Part shown: piece after piece, positions 36,088 to 45,167 of the stretch
Position numbering within the stretch: position 1 is the first letter of the stretch
Layout: every line of letters begins with the position of its first letter
NCBI RefSeq assembly: GCF_001887595.1
Contig: NZ_CP017480.1
Span: forward strand, 3,872,001-3,936,000
Length of the DNA stretch: 64,000 bases
DNA from: Luteibacter rhizovicinus DSM 16549
GTDB taxonomy: Bacteria > Pseudomonadota > Gammaproteobacteria > Xanthomonadales > Rhodanobacteraceae
Direction: 5' to 3'
Program-made: the position numbers and the translations under genes
Notes under the pieces: model-generated
What the model saw: only the letters and a program-made list of their open reading frames with translations
What the model was told of the DNA's origin: nothing
The model's database searches: none

Positions 36088-37465
36088 CGACGTGGTCACG
36101 GCGTCGCAGACATAGCACGGCCGCCAACGCCAGCGCTGCGGCTATAGCCAGCGCCGCGATAGCGAAGGCAAGCCGGACGGCTTCTGGGTGTCGATCGTCG
36201 GGTGCGATGGCGAAGAACAGTCCGCCGACCAGCGCGACCGACACCGCTGCGCTGACTTGCAAGGTCGCGCTGACGAGTCCTGCGGCAAGACCTGCCCAGC
36301 GCACATCCACTTTGTCGACATTGAGTCGTACAAGTGCCGGCAGCGCGATGCCTTGTCCCACGCCGATCACTAAAAGGGGCGCCGGAAGCCAGGATGGCGC
36401 GCCTATGTTGACCAGCACCGCGGTGAGCACCAGGCCACAAACCTCCAGCCCCATGCCGAATCCGGCGGCGTGGGAACCGAGTCGGCGCGCAACGTAGGGG
36501 CTGGACAGCGGGCCAATGAGAAGACCTACGCCAACGGGCAGGATCGCCAGGCTCGCCGCAAGCGGGCCGTGTCCAAGACCCACCTGCTCATAGACGGCGA
36601 ACGTCAAGAAAAACGGTGCGAGAAAATAAAAAAAGAAGGTGGCCGCCATGGTTCGCCGCAAACCTGGCACGAGAAGCAGGGACGGCCTTACCAGGGGTGA
36701 GCGACCTGCGTTCTCCAGGCGATTCTCGTAGTGCCAGAATGCAACGAGTAGCGGCACGCTCAGGGCAAGCAACGCAACGCACCACCATGGCCAATGGTGT
36801 TCACGACCTTCAATAAGCGGAATGATGAACATCAGAAGACCTCCTGCCAGCAAGGCCGCACCTGGAATGTCCAACCTTTCGGACCGCTCGGCTCGGCTTT
36901 CTCGCAGCAGCGCCAACGCGGCCGGCATCGCGCAAAGAATGACGGGAAGGTTGATGAGAAAGATGGCGCGCCAACCGAGGCCGAAAGCGTCGGTCGATAC
37001 CATCACCCCGCCAAGCAATTGACCGCCGACCGAAGCAATCCCGAACGTGGCGCCGTAAAGACTCAATGCCAGATTCTTTTCGCTGGCCGGGAAAAGAGCA
37101 TGGATGCACGCCAACGACTGAGGCGCCATGACGGCGGCGCTTACGCCTTGCAGCAGTCGGCCGACCACCAGGATGTTCGTCGATGGCGCAAAACCGCACA
37201 ACGCCGATGCCATGCCAAAGCCGAGCATGCCCAGCATGAAAGCCCGCTTTCTCCCGTAGAGATCGCCGAGACGACCACCCAGGATCAGGGTGACGGCGTA
37301 CGCAGCCGCATACACCGACACGACGAGCTGCGCGACATCGGGTGTCGCGTGCATGTCGTTGCGAATGGCCGGCAGCGCCACGTTGACGATGAAGAAATCC
37401 AGCGGAGGCAACAGTGTGCCGGTCAACAGCACCACCAGCGCCATCCATCGACGACTCGAACTCAT
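36071..37465 (-). CDS. MFS efflux transporter (DHA2/EmrB-QacA type)
   Basis: 464 residues with about 13-14 hydrophobic segments. Motif A appears as GGRLGDLYGRKRAFMLG (63-79), and LLPPLDFFIVNVALPAI (18-34) is motif D1 of the DHA2 family. DHA2 members export drugs or organic acids by proton antiport. It stops three bases before the convergent... the next gene on the same strand, an SDR, ends three bases downstream of its start, so they may share a transcript. Substrate unknown. Confidence 0.85.
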   Translation of the reverse strand: MSSSRRWMALVVLLTGTLLPPLDFFIVNVALPAIRNDMHATPDVAQLVVSVYAAAYAVTLILGGRLGDLYGRKRAFMLGMLGFGMASALCGFAPSTNILVVGRLLQGVSAAVMAPQSLACIHALFPASEKNLALSLYGATFGIASVGGQLLGGVMVSTDAFGLGWRAIFLINLPVILCAMPAALALLRESRAERSERLDIPGAALLAGGLLMFIIPLIEGREHHWPWWCVALLALSVPLLVAFWHYENRLENAGRSPLVRPSLLLVPGLRRTMAATFFFYFLAPFFLTFAVYEQVGLGHGPLAASLAILPVGVGLLIGPLSSPYVARRLGSHAAGFGMGLEVCGLVLTAVLVNIGAPSWLPAPLLVIGVGQGIALPALVRLNVDKVDVRWAGLAAGLVSATLQVSAAVSVALVGGLFFAIAPDDRHPEAVRLAFAIAALAIAAALALAAVLCLRRRDHVVSLPS

Positions 37466-37467
37466 CT

Positions 37468-38214
37468 TCAGCGCATGCCGCCCGAACCCAGGATCAATTC
37501 ACCTGTCACCCAGGCTGCATCGTCCGAGGCGAGAAACGAGACGATGGAAGCGATGTCCTTCACCTGGCCGATGCGACCGAGCGGTGTCTGGCTCTCGTTC
37601 CAGGTCTGGAACTCCGATCCCATGACGCCGGCCGAGTGCGTGCCTTCGGTTTCGATCAGGCCGGGATTCACTGAATTGACGCGGATGCCGCGTGGACCCA
37701 GTTCGCGCGAGAGCACGCCTGTGATGGCGTCGAGCGCACCCTTCGTGCCGCTGTAGATGGCGCTCTCGGCGGGAAGCACCCGGGTGACGAACGAGCTGAT
37801 GTTGATGATGCTGCCGCCTTGGCCAAGGTGGGGCACGGCGGCGCTGGAAACCAACAGAGGCCCAAGCACGTTGATGTCGAACTGCCTGCGATAAAGCGCT
37901 TCCGTGGTCTCTTCGATGCTGGCGAACTGGTACACGCCGGAGTTGTTCACCACGATGTCGAGCCGGCCGAAGTGATCGATGGCCGCCTTGACCAGAGCGT
38001 CGACCTCCGCCTTGCTGCTGACGTCCGCACCCACCGCTACTGCTTTCCCGCCAGCGGCTTCGATGTCGGCGACGACCTTGTCTGCATCGGCTTTGCTCGA
38101 TGCGTAATTGACCACGACCTTTGCGCCGTCAGCAGACAGGCGGCGGGCGATCCCGGCGCCGATGCCTTTCGACGCGCCCGTGACGATGGCGACCTTCTCT
38201 TTCAGGATGCTCAT
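37468..38214 (-). CDS. Short-chain dehydrogenase/reductase
   Basis: 248 residues from ATG 38214 (MSILKEKVAIVTGASKGIG); ATG 38250 is the alternative. TGASKGIG (12-19), NNSG (90-93, with Ser replacing the usual Ala), S140 and Y154-x3-K158 (IYSGTK). 3-Oxoacyl-ACP reductase-like. It ends two bases before the MFS gene begins, on the same strand, and is divergent from the LysR gene at 38328; a perfect inverted repeat lies in the gap. Confidence 0.88.
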   Translation of the reverse strand: MSILKEKVAIVTGASKGIGAGIARRLSADGAKVVVNYASSKADADKVVADIEAAGGKAVAVGADVSSKAEVDALVKAAIDHFGRLDIVVNNSGVYQFASIEETTEALYRRQFDINVLGPLLVSSAAVPHLGQGGSIINISSFVTRVLPAESAIYSGTKGALDAITGVLSRELGPRGIRVNSVNPGLIETEGTHSAGVMGSEFQTWNESQTPLGRIGQVKDIASIVSFLASDDAAWVTGELILGSGGMR

Positions 38215-38298
38215 GCGGATGGATTCCAAAAGTGGAAAGAAGGCCGCCATGGTGATATCGACAGGATTGTTTGTGAACTGGCATTCCTGCATATTTAG

Positions 38299-38314
38299 CG
38301 TACATTTTTGTACG
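38299..38314. promoter_or_regulatory. Perfect inverted repeat, candidate LysR operator
   Basis: CGTACA, TTTT, TGTACG: six-base-pair arms around a four-base A/T spacer, 13 bases before the LysR start codon and 85 bases before the SDR start. Confidence 0.5.
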
Positions 38315-38327
38315 GGGCGGCCAGCGC

Positions 38328-39197
38328 ATGGAGTGGAGTGACGTTCGGATCTTTCTGGCGACCGTTCGCGGCGGATCGTTGGGAGAGGCCGCACGTAGCC
38401 TGGGCGTGAGTCATCCGACCGTGGGTCGCCGGGTAAAGGCGCTCGAAGACGAAGCAGGGCAGCCGCTCTTTCGACGAACGAAGGATGGACTCGTGCTCAC
38501 CGACGCCGGGGACGCTGTCCTGGCACTTGCGGAGTCCATGGAGAATTCGGCGCTTTCGATGGAAAGACGCCTGGCCGGCAACCACGAACGGCTCGAAGGC
38601 ATTCTGCGGATCTCGTCGGCGGATTGGTTCGCCGGCTACGTGCTGGCTCCCGTATTGGCCGAGTTGGGGCGACGCCATCCGGCGGTCGTGCCTGAGGTGA
38701 TCGCCAGCTACCGTCTGCTCGATCTGTCGCGTCGTGATGCTGACGTGGCGTTCCGTATCGTTCCTTTCAGCGAACCGGAGATCGTTCAGCGTCGCCTGAT
38801 GACGATGCCCTATGGTCTCTACGGGTCCGCAGAAACCGTGTGCGCACTCGAGAATGATCCGGCCTCGGTCGGGCTCATTCTGATGAACACGGCGCAAGCG
38901 CACTTTCCCGACGTGGCATGGTTACTCGACAGGTTCCCGCGATCGCGGCGGGCTTTCACGAGTACGAGCCGAACCGTCCAGGCGCAAATGTGCGTGCGCG
39001 GCGTAGGAGTTGCCGTGCTGCCAAGACCGGTGGGCGACGCGCTGGCTGGACTGCAGCGTATCGATACGTCGAACAGCCCTCCTTCTCGCGAGGTATGGGT
39101 CGGCTATCACCAGGACCTGCGTCATATGGATCGCTTGCGAGCGATGCTCGACCTCGCGGAAGCCATGCTGTCCGATGCGCCGATGTCGGCGCGTTGA
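38328..39197 (+). CDS. LysR family regulator
   Basis: 289 residues. DNA-binding domain about 1-62 (GGSLGEAARSLGVSHPTVGRRVKALEDEAGQPLFRR), effector domain from 92 (GILRISSADWFAGYVLAP). HTH of the VtlR-like type with WSDVRIFLATVRGGS at the start. Divergent from the SDR-MFS operon and probably its regulator. Ends 15 bases before the convergent SDR gene. Confidence 0.87.
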   Translation: MEWSDVRIFLATVRGGSLGEAARSLGVSHPTVGRRVKALEDEAGQPLFRRTKDGLVLTDAGDAVLALAESMENSALSMERRLAGNHERLEGILRISSADWFAGYVLAPVLAELGRRHPAVVPEVIASYRLLDLSRRDADVAFRIVPFSEPEIVQRRLMTMPYGLYGSAETVCALENDPASVGLILMNTAQAHFPDVAWLLDRFPRSRRAFTSTSRTVQAQMCVRGVGVAVLPRPVGDALAGLQRIDTSNSPPSREVWVGYHQDLRHMDRLRAMLDLAEAMLSDAPMSAR

Positions 39198-39212
39198 TCC
39201 CGGTCGTCTGGT

Positions 39213-40028
39213 CTAAACGACGGGAGAAAGCCCGCCATCGACGCGCAGGTTGGCTCCGGTGATGTACCCGGCAAGAGGGCTGACGAGAAACGCGACCGCA
39301 TGTGCGATGTCTTCCGGCTGCCCGGTGCGACCAAGCGGTACGTTTGCAAACAAGGGGAGGACGGCACGCTCGATGTCTTCCCATGGCGCGTCGCGTTCCG
39401 CCAGACCCCGGTCCGCGGCGACAGCACGGAATCGTTCGTCGAGCGTGGCACTGTGAATCGTGCCGGGTGAGATGGCATTGACGGTGATGCCGTCGGCCGC
39501 GACGGCTTTCGCCAGAGACGAGGTCATGGCGTTCATCGCGGCTTTGCTGGCGGCATATCCCGGTGCAGACGCGGGTGCCATCGTTGCAGCGAGACTGGAC
39601 AGGTTGACGATACGTCCCCAGCGCTTCGTTTTCATGTGAGGGAGCAGGCGTGTCGTCATACGCAGGGCGGTCATGACATTCCTGTCATACCCGGCCAACC
39701 AGGAGACCGGCGCCGCCGCCGCCCAGCCGTCGCTTGCGCCCCCGGAGCCACCCGCGTTGTTGACCAGTATGTCGATGGGGCCGACGAGGCGTTCGGCCTC
39801 TTCGACGATCATCTGCACCTGATCGTCGAGCGTCAGATCTCCTACGACAAGATGAGCGTTGCCACCTGAGGCGACGATCTCGGAAGCGACTCGTTCGGCA
39901 TGGTGTCTGTCCCGCCCATGGACAACGACCTTCACACCTTCCAGGGCCAGTCCCCTGACGATCGCTTCGCCAAGACCTTTACTGCTACCGGTCACCAACG
40001 CGACCTTTCCGCCTAATTGCAAATCCAC
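39213..40028 (-). CDS. Short-chain dehydrogenase/reductase
   Basis: 271 residues if it starts at GTG 40028 (VDLQLGGKVALVTGSSKG); an ATG at 40091 would add 21 residues unlike the family and run into the divergent HxlR gene. TGSSKGLG (13-20), NNAG (90-93), S144/S145 and Y158-x3-K162 (GYAASK). HGRD after strand two suggests NADP. FabG-like. Divergent from the HxlR gene at 40076. Confidence 0.85.
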   Translation of the reverse strand: MDLQLGGKVALVTGSSKGLGEAIVRGLALEGVKVVVHGRDRHHAERVASEIVASGGNAHLVVGDLTLDDQVQMIVEEAERLVGPIDILVNNAGGSGGASDGWAAAAPVSWLAGYDRNVMTALRMTTRLLPHMKTKRWGRIVNLSSLAATMAPASAPGYAASKAAMNAMTSSLAKAVAADGITVNAISPGTIHSATLDERFRAVAADRGLAERDAPWEDIERAVLPLFANVPLGRTGQPEDIAHAVAFLVSPLAGYITGANLRVDGGLSPVV

Positions 40029-40044
40029 TTGAAAACCCCAACTC

Positions 40045-40058
40045 GTATCCAGGTATAC
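40045..40058. promoter_or_regulatory. Short inverted repeat, possible HxlR site
   Basis: GTAT, six bases, ATAC, in the 47-base gap between the divergent SDR and HxlR genes. Short, so only suggestive. Confidence 0.3.
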
Positions 40059-40075
40059 CGTTACGGTGGCTCCCG

Positions 40076-40465
40076 ATGGCAAATCCGACAACTACGCACT
40101 TTCAGGTGCCCACCTCCGATGACGCCCGTCACGCGTGCCTGGGTCCAGGGGGATCGGCTGAACACACGATGCGCGTCATTCGCATGATCCAGGGACGTTG
40201 GAAAGTGCCGATTCTTTTCAGGCTCTTTGCCGATCCATGCATGCGAACCCTGCAAATGAAACGCGACCTCGGAACCATTTCACAAAAGGTTCTGACCCAG
40301 CATCTTCGCGAACTTGCCGATGACGGCCTTGTCGAGCGCGTCGAGCACGCCGGAAAGTCGCTGCACGTCGAGTACCGGCTGACCGAGATGGGTAAGCAGC
40401 TACGTCAGGTGCTTGTTGCAGCGCGCACGTTTTCGGTGGAGCATCCGTTTGAGACCGCCCGCTAG
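40076..40465 (+). CDS. HxlR family regulator
   Basis: 129 residues. Winged helix with MRVIRMIQGRWKVPILFRLF (32-51) and LGTISQKVLTQHLRELADDGLVER (65-88), the HxlR signature. One cysteine stands at C21 (HACLG) before the DNA-binding helices, a position used for redox sensing in some family members; this is only suggestive. Divergent from the FabG-like SDR, its likely target. Confidence 0.88.
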   Translation: MANPTTTHFQVPTSDDARHACLGPGGSAEHTMRVIRMIQGRWKVPILFRLFADPCMRTLQMKRDLGTISQKVLTQHLRELADDGLVERVEHAGKSLHVEYRLTEMGKQLRQVLVAARTFSVEHPFETAR

Positions 40466-40482
40466 GGCAACATATCGCCGTG

Positions 40483-41721
40483 TCACTGAAGATCACGGAC
40501 ACGAACTGCCTGCCGCTTCAAAGCCTCATAGGTCGCGTCATCGGGAAAGTCGGTGAGCAAATAGCGCGGAGGCTCGAGGTTCTCAACCGGCGTAGCCAAT
40601 TCGGGGATGTGCGCTGCGGCATCAGCCCACTCGACATGCAGCAGTTCGTTTCGTCGATCGCAGAATAGCCAGAGCACATCGCAGCGGGGCAGGAGGGTTT
40701 CGACATCACGAGTCCATTGGGCCGACCCTACGAATTGCTTGGTATCCGTGATCTCAACAGCTTCGTAGGTTGCGACGAAGCGAGCGATGAGTTCCTTTTC
40801 GTATACCTTCTCGAGTAGCTCTTTCTGGTCGGCGTAGGTACCGACAAGACGTTTGTAACGCGCCAGGTTCAAACGACGAGCTGTATCAGGCGGCACATTT
40901 CCCTTGAATGGTGTCCAGGCACCATTTCTGAGGAGGATAAGCTGACCACTGAGCGGGCGCGTTTCGCCTTCGAGCACATCGGCGGCGAGCGACGCTATCG
41001 CAGCGACACCTGCGTCGTCGAGGCTCCCGGTAACGAACAGGTGGTTTCTGGAAGGAATGACAGCCACGGGCTCACCATGAACCGGCAGGCGATGGATCAT
41101 GTCGGTCAGCAGCGCACGGGACGCGTCGTAAACGTCATGCCAAGTGGATATCCATATGCCGCCATGACGCTCCATGCCGGTATCGCTCGTCCGGTCGCGC
41201 AAGTTGCTCAAGGCACGCGCGAAGGCCGCCTCGTCATCCAGGCCCCAGGAGGCAAGGGACTTTGAGTTGACGGTCGTGGTCGCGTTCTCGGAGTCCAGTA
41301 CCAAGGCGATGGATAAGTCTTCGGAAAAGTAACGCAGGATCGGCGAGGTCGCCGGGTTGGTATCGCCGGACAGGCGCGCCGAGAGGGTCACGCCGGCGAA
41401 CATGGCTGGATCGCGTACGACGGGCATGAGCCTGGCAAGGCTCTCGCCTACCGATTCCTCACGACGATCGTTCGTCAGGCTTGCCAGATACGTGTCTACA
41501 ACGTTCTCGCGTTGCTTCCGCGGGCCCCTCAAAGCATCCTGGAAGGCGTTGTGCAGATTCATGACCATAGGCCGGCCTTCGGCCAACTCGAAATGAATCT
41601 GGAACGCCTCGGCGTCATACCTGGCGGATGCATGCCGCGCCACGACCTTGGCCCGTCGGAGCACCAGGGCAGCAAATTCGTCCTGGGAAAGGATGCGTCG
41701 GAATCGATCGAGAATGCCCAA
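40483..41721 (-). CDS. DUF1444-like (YtpQ) protein
   Basis: 412 residues from TTG 41721, with AAGGAA seven bases upstream; it would then begin MGILDRFRRILSQDEFAALVLR. The middle has LARLMPVVRDP, then FSEDLSIALVLDSENATTTV, HDVYDASRALLTDMI and VAVIPSRNHLFVTGSLD. These fit the DUF1444/YtpQ family, whose role is unknown. The last 130 residues (DQKELLEKVYEKELIARFVATYE onward) go beyond that family and were not identified. Soluble, no signal peptide. Its ends are close to two HxlR genes but it shows no functional tie to them. Confidence 0.55.
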   Translation of the reverse strand: MGILDRFRRILSQDEFAALVLRRAKVVARHASARYDAEAFQIHFELAEGRPMVMNLHNAFQDALRGPRKQRENVVDTYLASLTNDRREESVGESLARLMPVVRDPAMFAGVTLSARLSGDTNPATSPILRYFSEDLSIALVLDSENATTTVNSKSLASWGLDDEAAFARALSNLRDRTSDTGMERHGGIWISTWHDVYDASRALLTDMIHRLPVHGEPVAVIPSRNHLFVTGSLDDAGVAAIASLAADVLEGETRPLSGQLILLRNGAWTPFKGNVPPDTARRLNLARYKRLVGTYADQKELLEKVYEKELIARFVATYEAVEITDTKQFVGSAQWTRDVETLLPRCDVLWLFCDRRNELLHVEWADAAAHIPELATPVENLEPPRYLLTDFPDDATYEALKRQAVRVRDLQ

Positions 41722-41794
41722 TGTCGTTCCTTGAGACGGGTATGTCGCGAGAAAGTTAGCTAAGACACCAGCGTTTGCCAAGGTTTGGGGCCTG

Positions 41795-42157
41795 CTATGG
41801 CAAAGCGTCACGCTCGGCAAAGATCCTCGCCATTTCCACCGCGTTCTCGGTCCCCCAGGTGCACAGCGGGACGATCGCCTCGGCCAGACTCCGACCGAGT
41901 GGCGTCACGGCGTAGTCCACGCGTGGCGGTACCTCCTGGTAGTCGGTGCGCGCCAATACATGATCGGCCTCGAGATCCTTCAACTGTTGGATCAGAACCT
42001 TGTCGCTGACGCCTTGCATCAGGCGCTTGAGTTCACCGTAGCGTTTCGGCTCGTCGCGCAGCAAAAACAGGATCAGTGGTTTCCACTTGCCCGAGATGAT
42101 GCGGAGCGTGGCGTTGAGCCCGCAGCCGGTGTCGCAGATTTCGGGAGGTGTCGTCAT
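41795..42157 (-). CDS. HxlR family regulator
   Basis: 120 residues from ATG 42157; an ATG at 42181 would put the start inside the presumed operator. ATLRIISGKWKPLILFLL and QGVSDKVLIQQLKDLEADHVLAR are the HxlR winged-helix signature. Cysteines near the N-terminus (ICDTGCGLN) could sense electrophiles or oxidants, as in other members. Divergent from the SDR at 42268, the likely target. Confidence 0.87.
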   Translation of the reverse strand: MTTPPEICDTGCGLNATLRIISGKWKPLILFLLRDEPKRYGELKRLMQGVSDKVLIQQLKDLEADHVLARTDYQEVPPRVDYAVTPLGRSLAEAIVPLCTWGTENAVEMARIFAERDALP

Positions 42158-42162
42158 TTTGA

Positions 42163-42185
42163 TACTTACCAAAAAGTGCATACTT
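42163..42185. promoter_or_regulatory. HxlR-type operator candidate
   Basis: TACTT occurs at 42163-42167 and 42181-42185, and the first copy also forms ACTT-N6-AAGT. Sites with ACTT/AAGT arms are known for HxlR-family repressors. It sits just upstream of the preferred HxlR start. Confidence 0.45.
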
Positions 42186-42267
42186 GTCGATAGGTTATTA
42201 GGCCCGCATCCTTTTCCTCAAGCAAGCAGTTCGCTGCTTTCACACAACGCTAATGAGGATGCGCAAC

Positions 42268-43002
42268 ATGAACCGATTGAATGGAAAGACCGCTGTCATC
42301 ACCGGCGGCGCTACGGGCATCGGCCTTGCGGCTGCCAAGCGCTTCGTCGAAGAAGGCGCGTTTGTCTTCATCTACGGCCGCCGGCAGGATGCGCTCGACG
42401 CCGCGCTAGCCGTCCTTGGACCCCATGCCCGCGCTGTGAAGGGCTCGGTGTCCGATGAGGCAGACCTCGACCGTCTCTACGCGGCGGTGAAATCGGAGCG
42501 CGGAACCCTCGATATCGTCTTCGCCAATGCCGGGGCCGGAAGCCAGGCCAAGCTCGGTGAGATCACCGCTGCGCACATTGACGAACACTTCGATACCAAT
42601 GTGAAGGGCACGATCTTTACCATCCAGAAAGCATTGCCGCTGATGGGCGAAGGTGGTTCGATCATCCTGACCGGCTCGAGCGCGGGTACGACGGGCGCCC
42701 CAACGATGAGCGCTTATAGCGCCAGTAAAGCCGCTGTCCGCAATCTCGCACGCACATGGGCAGAAGATCTGAAGGGCACGGGCATCCGGGTCAACGTGTT
42801 GTCCCCCGGAGCGACGGCAACCGAACTCGCGAAGGCGGCACTCGGTGAGGAAGGCCAGAAGGTCTACGCCTCGATGACGCCACTCCAGCGCATGGCCGAT
42901 CCATCGGAGATCGCAGCAGCGGCTGCTTTCCTCGCATCGTCGGACAGCAGTTTCATGACTGCCAGCGAAGTCGCCGTCGACGGTGGCCTGGCTCAACTCT
43001 GA
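42268..43002 (+). CDS. Short-chain dehydrogenase/reductase
   Basis: 244 residues from ATG 42268, with GAGG ten bases upstream; two earlier in-frame ATGs lie within that ribosome site. TGGATGIG (12-19), NAG (87-89), S138 and Y150-x3-K154 (AYSASK). GRRQD favours NADP. Divergent from the HxlR gene and followed after 30 bases by a SnoaL-like gene on the same strand, a common pair. Confidence 0.88.
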   Translation: MNRLNGKTAVITGGATGIGLAAAKRFVEEGAFVFIYGRRQDALDAALAVLGPHARAVKGSVSDEADLDRLYAAVKSERGTLDIVFANAGAGSQAKLGEITAAHIDEHFDTNVKGTIFTIQKALPLMGEGGSIILTGSSAGTTGAPTMSAYSASKAAVRNLARTWAEDLKGTGIRVNVLSPGATATELAKAALGEEGQKVYASMTPLQRMADPSEIAAAAAFLASSDSSFMTASEVAVDGGLAQL

Positions 43003-43032
43003 CTTGGCCCCCGGAACGATGGAGACATATCG

Positions 43033-43443
43033 ATGAGCACACAAGAGAATGTCCAGGCTGTGAAGGCCTTCTTCGCAGCCATGGGTCGCGGCGATGAACC
43101 CGCTTTGCTGGCGTTGTCCGCCGAAGATATCGAGTGGATCATTCCCGGTGATGGCTGGCCGCTGGCTGGCACGCACCGTGGGCACGCGGGATTAGCCAAC
43201 GTGCTCAAGAAGGCTTCCGAGGCGGTGGAGACCTCCTATCCGAAGCCTCCCGAATACGTGGCTCAGGGAGATCGCGTGCTGGTCATCGGCCTGGCCGAGG
43301 GAAAGATCAAAGCCACGAATAAGACCTTCGAGGACCATTGGGTCTTCGCCATCACCGTTCGAGATGGCAAGCTGACGAGCATTCGTGAGTACATCGATAC
43401 TCAGGCATTGGCGCGGGCCTCGCAGAGCGACGCGAGCGTCTAG
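43033..43443 (+). CDS. SnoaL-like (NTF2 fold) protein
   Basis: 136 residues. Starts with NVQAVKAFFAAMGRGDEPALLALSAEDIEWIIPGDGWPLAGTHRG, the SnoaL-like ketosteroid-isomerase pattern, and ends with DHWVFAITVRDGKLTSIREYIDTQALARA, which is conserved in the family. Cytoplasmic. Co-transcribed with the SDR and so probably also under the HxlR regulator. Converges on the DUF1080 gene at a 16-base gap. Confidence 0.85.
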   Translation: MSTQENVQAVKAFFAAMGRGDEPALLALSAEDIEWIIPGDGWPLAGTHRGHAGLANVLKKASEAVETSYPKPPEYVAQGDRVLVIGLAEGKIKATNKTFEDHWVFAITVRDGKLTSIREYIDTQALARASQSDASV

Positions 43444-43459
43444 ACCACGTGGACAATGA

Positions 43460-44236
43460 TCAATCCAGCGGCCTCACCCAGATGTTCCGGAAGCTGATCG
43501 GTTGGGAATGGTCACCATGCGCCTGCAGCTTGATCGGCGCATCGCTATACGGCTTGTACTTCGGCTTGCCGATGTAAAAGGTCTCGCCGGTAAGCTGGGT
43601 GTGGTTCTGCACCAGCACGCCGTTATGGAACAGCGTGACGTAAGCCGGCGACTTCACCGAACCATCGGCGGCAAACACGGGCGCCGTCCAGACGATGTCG
43701 TAACTCTGCCATTCGCCGGGGCGGCGTGCCGCGTTCACCAGCGGCGCGGCCTGCTTGTAGACGCTTGCGGCCTGACCATTGACGTAGGTCTTGTTCTCCC
43801 ACGAATCCATGATCTGGATTTCGTAGCCTTCATCGCCCGGGCCCGTGGAGGCGAGAAAGACGCCGCTGTTACCACGCGCCTGGCCTTCACCCGTGATGTC
43901 TTTCGGGATCTGCCATTCGAGGTGAAGCTGGTAATCGCGGAAATGCTGCCGGGTCTGGATGTTCCCCGTGGTCTTGTCGACGGTGACCACACCGTCATGC
44001 ACGTTCCAGCGGGCCGGAGAGTGATCCTTCGAGGCTTCCCAGCCAGCCAGATCGCGACCATCGAACAGCACGATCGCATCGGAGGGTGGGGCTTGTTCCT
44101 TCACGCCAGGCGCGACGACCTTCGGGACCGGTGCCCATTGTTCCGTGGCCTTCGGATCATCCTGCGCCGAGGCGCATGACGATCCGACCATCGCCAGAGT
44201 GAAGAGAGCGAGGGTTGCCGGCTTGGGGCGCTTCAT
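43460..44236 (-). CDS. Secreted DUF1080 protein, 3-keto-disaccharide hydrolase family
   Basis: 258 residues from ATG 44236. Signal peptide about 1-24 (SCASAQ). The DUF1080 domain has AIVLFDGRDLAGWE (about 53-66), ARGNSGVFLAS, EGYEIQIMDSWEN and the end ISFRNIWVRPLD, all family signatures. Members of this family hydrolyse 3-keto-glycosides such as 3-keto-trehalose or 3-keto-sucrose, an established activity for some homologues. Last gene of an eight-gene operon that also encodes the GMC dehydrogenase able to make such 3-keto sugars, which makes this function likely here. Confidence 0.83.
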   Translation of the reverse strand: MKRPKPATLALFTLAMVGSSCASAQDDPKATEQWAPVPKVVAPGVKEQAPPSDAIVLFDGRDLAGWEASKDHSPARWNVHDGVVTVDKTTGNIQTRQHFRDYQLHLEWQIPKDITGEGQARGNSGVFLASTGPGDEGYEIQIMDSWENKTYVNGQAASVYKQAAPLVNAARRPGEWQSYDIVWTAPVFAADGSVKSPAYVTLFHNGVLVQNHTQLTGETFYIGKPKYKPYSDAPIKLQAHGDHSQPISFRNIWVRPLD

Positions 44237-44255
44237 GGGAACTCCTGGAAAGATG

Positions 44256-45167
44256 TCATACCGTACACGTCCTGAATGCTTCGGCAAACGATTCGAACGG
44301 ATCCGGGCGCGACGGCATGAACTCATGCGCGATGAAGCCCTGGTAGTTCAGATCCGCGATGGCGGTGGCGATGGCGCGATAGTTCAGTTCCTGCGTGCCA
44401 TCGATCTCGTGGCGACCGGGCACGCCGCCGGTGTGGAAATGTCCGATCCACTGGATGTTGTCGCGGACGGTGCGGATCACGTCGCCTTCCATGATCTGCA
44501 TGTGGTAGATGTCGTAGAGCAGCTTGACGGCAGGTGAATTGACGCCCTTGGCGACGGCGACACCGAATGCCGTGTGGTCGCCCTGGTAGCCGTGGTGATC
44601 CACCTTGCTGTTCAGCAGCTCGACGCAGAGCGTGATGCCGTTTTCCGCGGCGTAGGGCGCAATCTTCGACAGTCCGGCGACGCAGTTTTCGACAGCCTGC
44701 TGGTCGGAGATGCCGGCCTTGCGGTTGCCGAACATGGTGATGACGTTGGTCACGCCTGCGCGCTTTGCCAGTGGGATGGTCGCCTCGATTTCCTTGATCA
44801 GCGTGGCGTGGTTCGCGGGATCGTTGAAGCCGAATTCGATGAAGTTATCCCGCTTGGCCGGGTAACCCATCGACACGGCCATCCCGCTATCCGTCACGAC
44901 CGACCATTCGTCCGCGTAGAGCAGGTCGACGCCCGTGAAACCGATGGCCTTCAGGCGTTTGCACAACTCGGGAAGCGGCGCCTTCGAGGTCCAGCGGCTG
45001 AGCGATTGCTTGAGCCGTCCACGCGTGGCGACCGGCGCGGTCGCCTTGCCGCCGGAGGTTGCAGCGGAGGCGAGCAGGGGTGCTGCCCCTGCCATCGCCG
45101 CCACGGTGGCCAGGCGTCCCAACGCGTTGCGACGGCCGATATGGGTCGTGTCGTCCGTTCCGTTCAT
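44256..45167 (-). CDS. Exported hydroxypyruvate isomerase-like TIM barrel
   Basis: 303 residues from ATG 45167, four-base overlap with the upstream gene. Tat-type signal about 12-38 (RRNALGRLATVAAMAGAAPLLASAA). The TIM barrel has the AP-endonuclease-2/xylose isomerase signature: ITLCVELLNSKVDHHGYQ, VKLLYDIYHMQIMEGD and HFHTGGVPGRHEID, giving acidic and His metal ligands. The family includes hydroxypyruvate isomerase and keto-sugar epimerases. With the neighbours, a 3-keto-sugar isomerase or glycoside-eliminating role is the best guess. It is presumably periplasmic. Confidence 0.82.
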   Translation of the reverse strand: MNGTDDTTHIGRRNALGRLATVAAMAGAAPLLASAATSGGKATAPVATRGRLKQSLSRWTSKAPLPELCKRLKAIGFTGVDLLYADEWSVVTDSGMAVSMGYPAKRDNFIEFGFNDPANHATLIKEIEATIPLAKRAGVTNVITMFGNRKAGISDQQAVENCVAGLSKIAPYAAENGITLCVELLNSKVDHHGYQGDHTAFGVAVAKGVNSPAVKLLYDIYHMQIMEGDVIRTVRDNIQWIGHFHTGGVPGRHEIDGTQELNYRAIATAIADLNYQGFIAHEFMPSRPDPFESFAEAFRTCTV

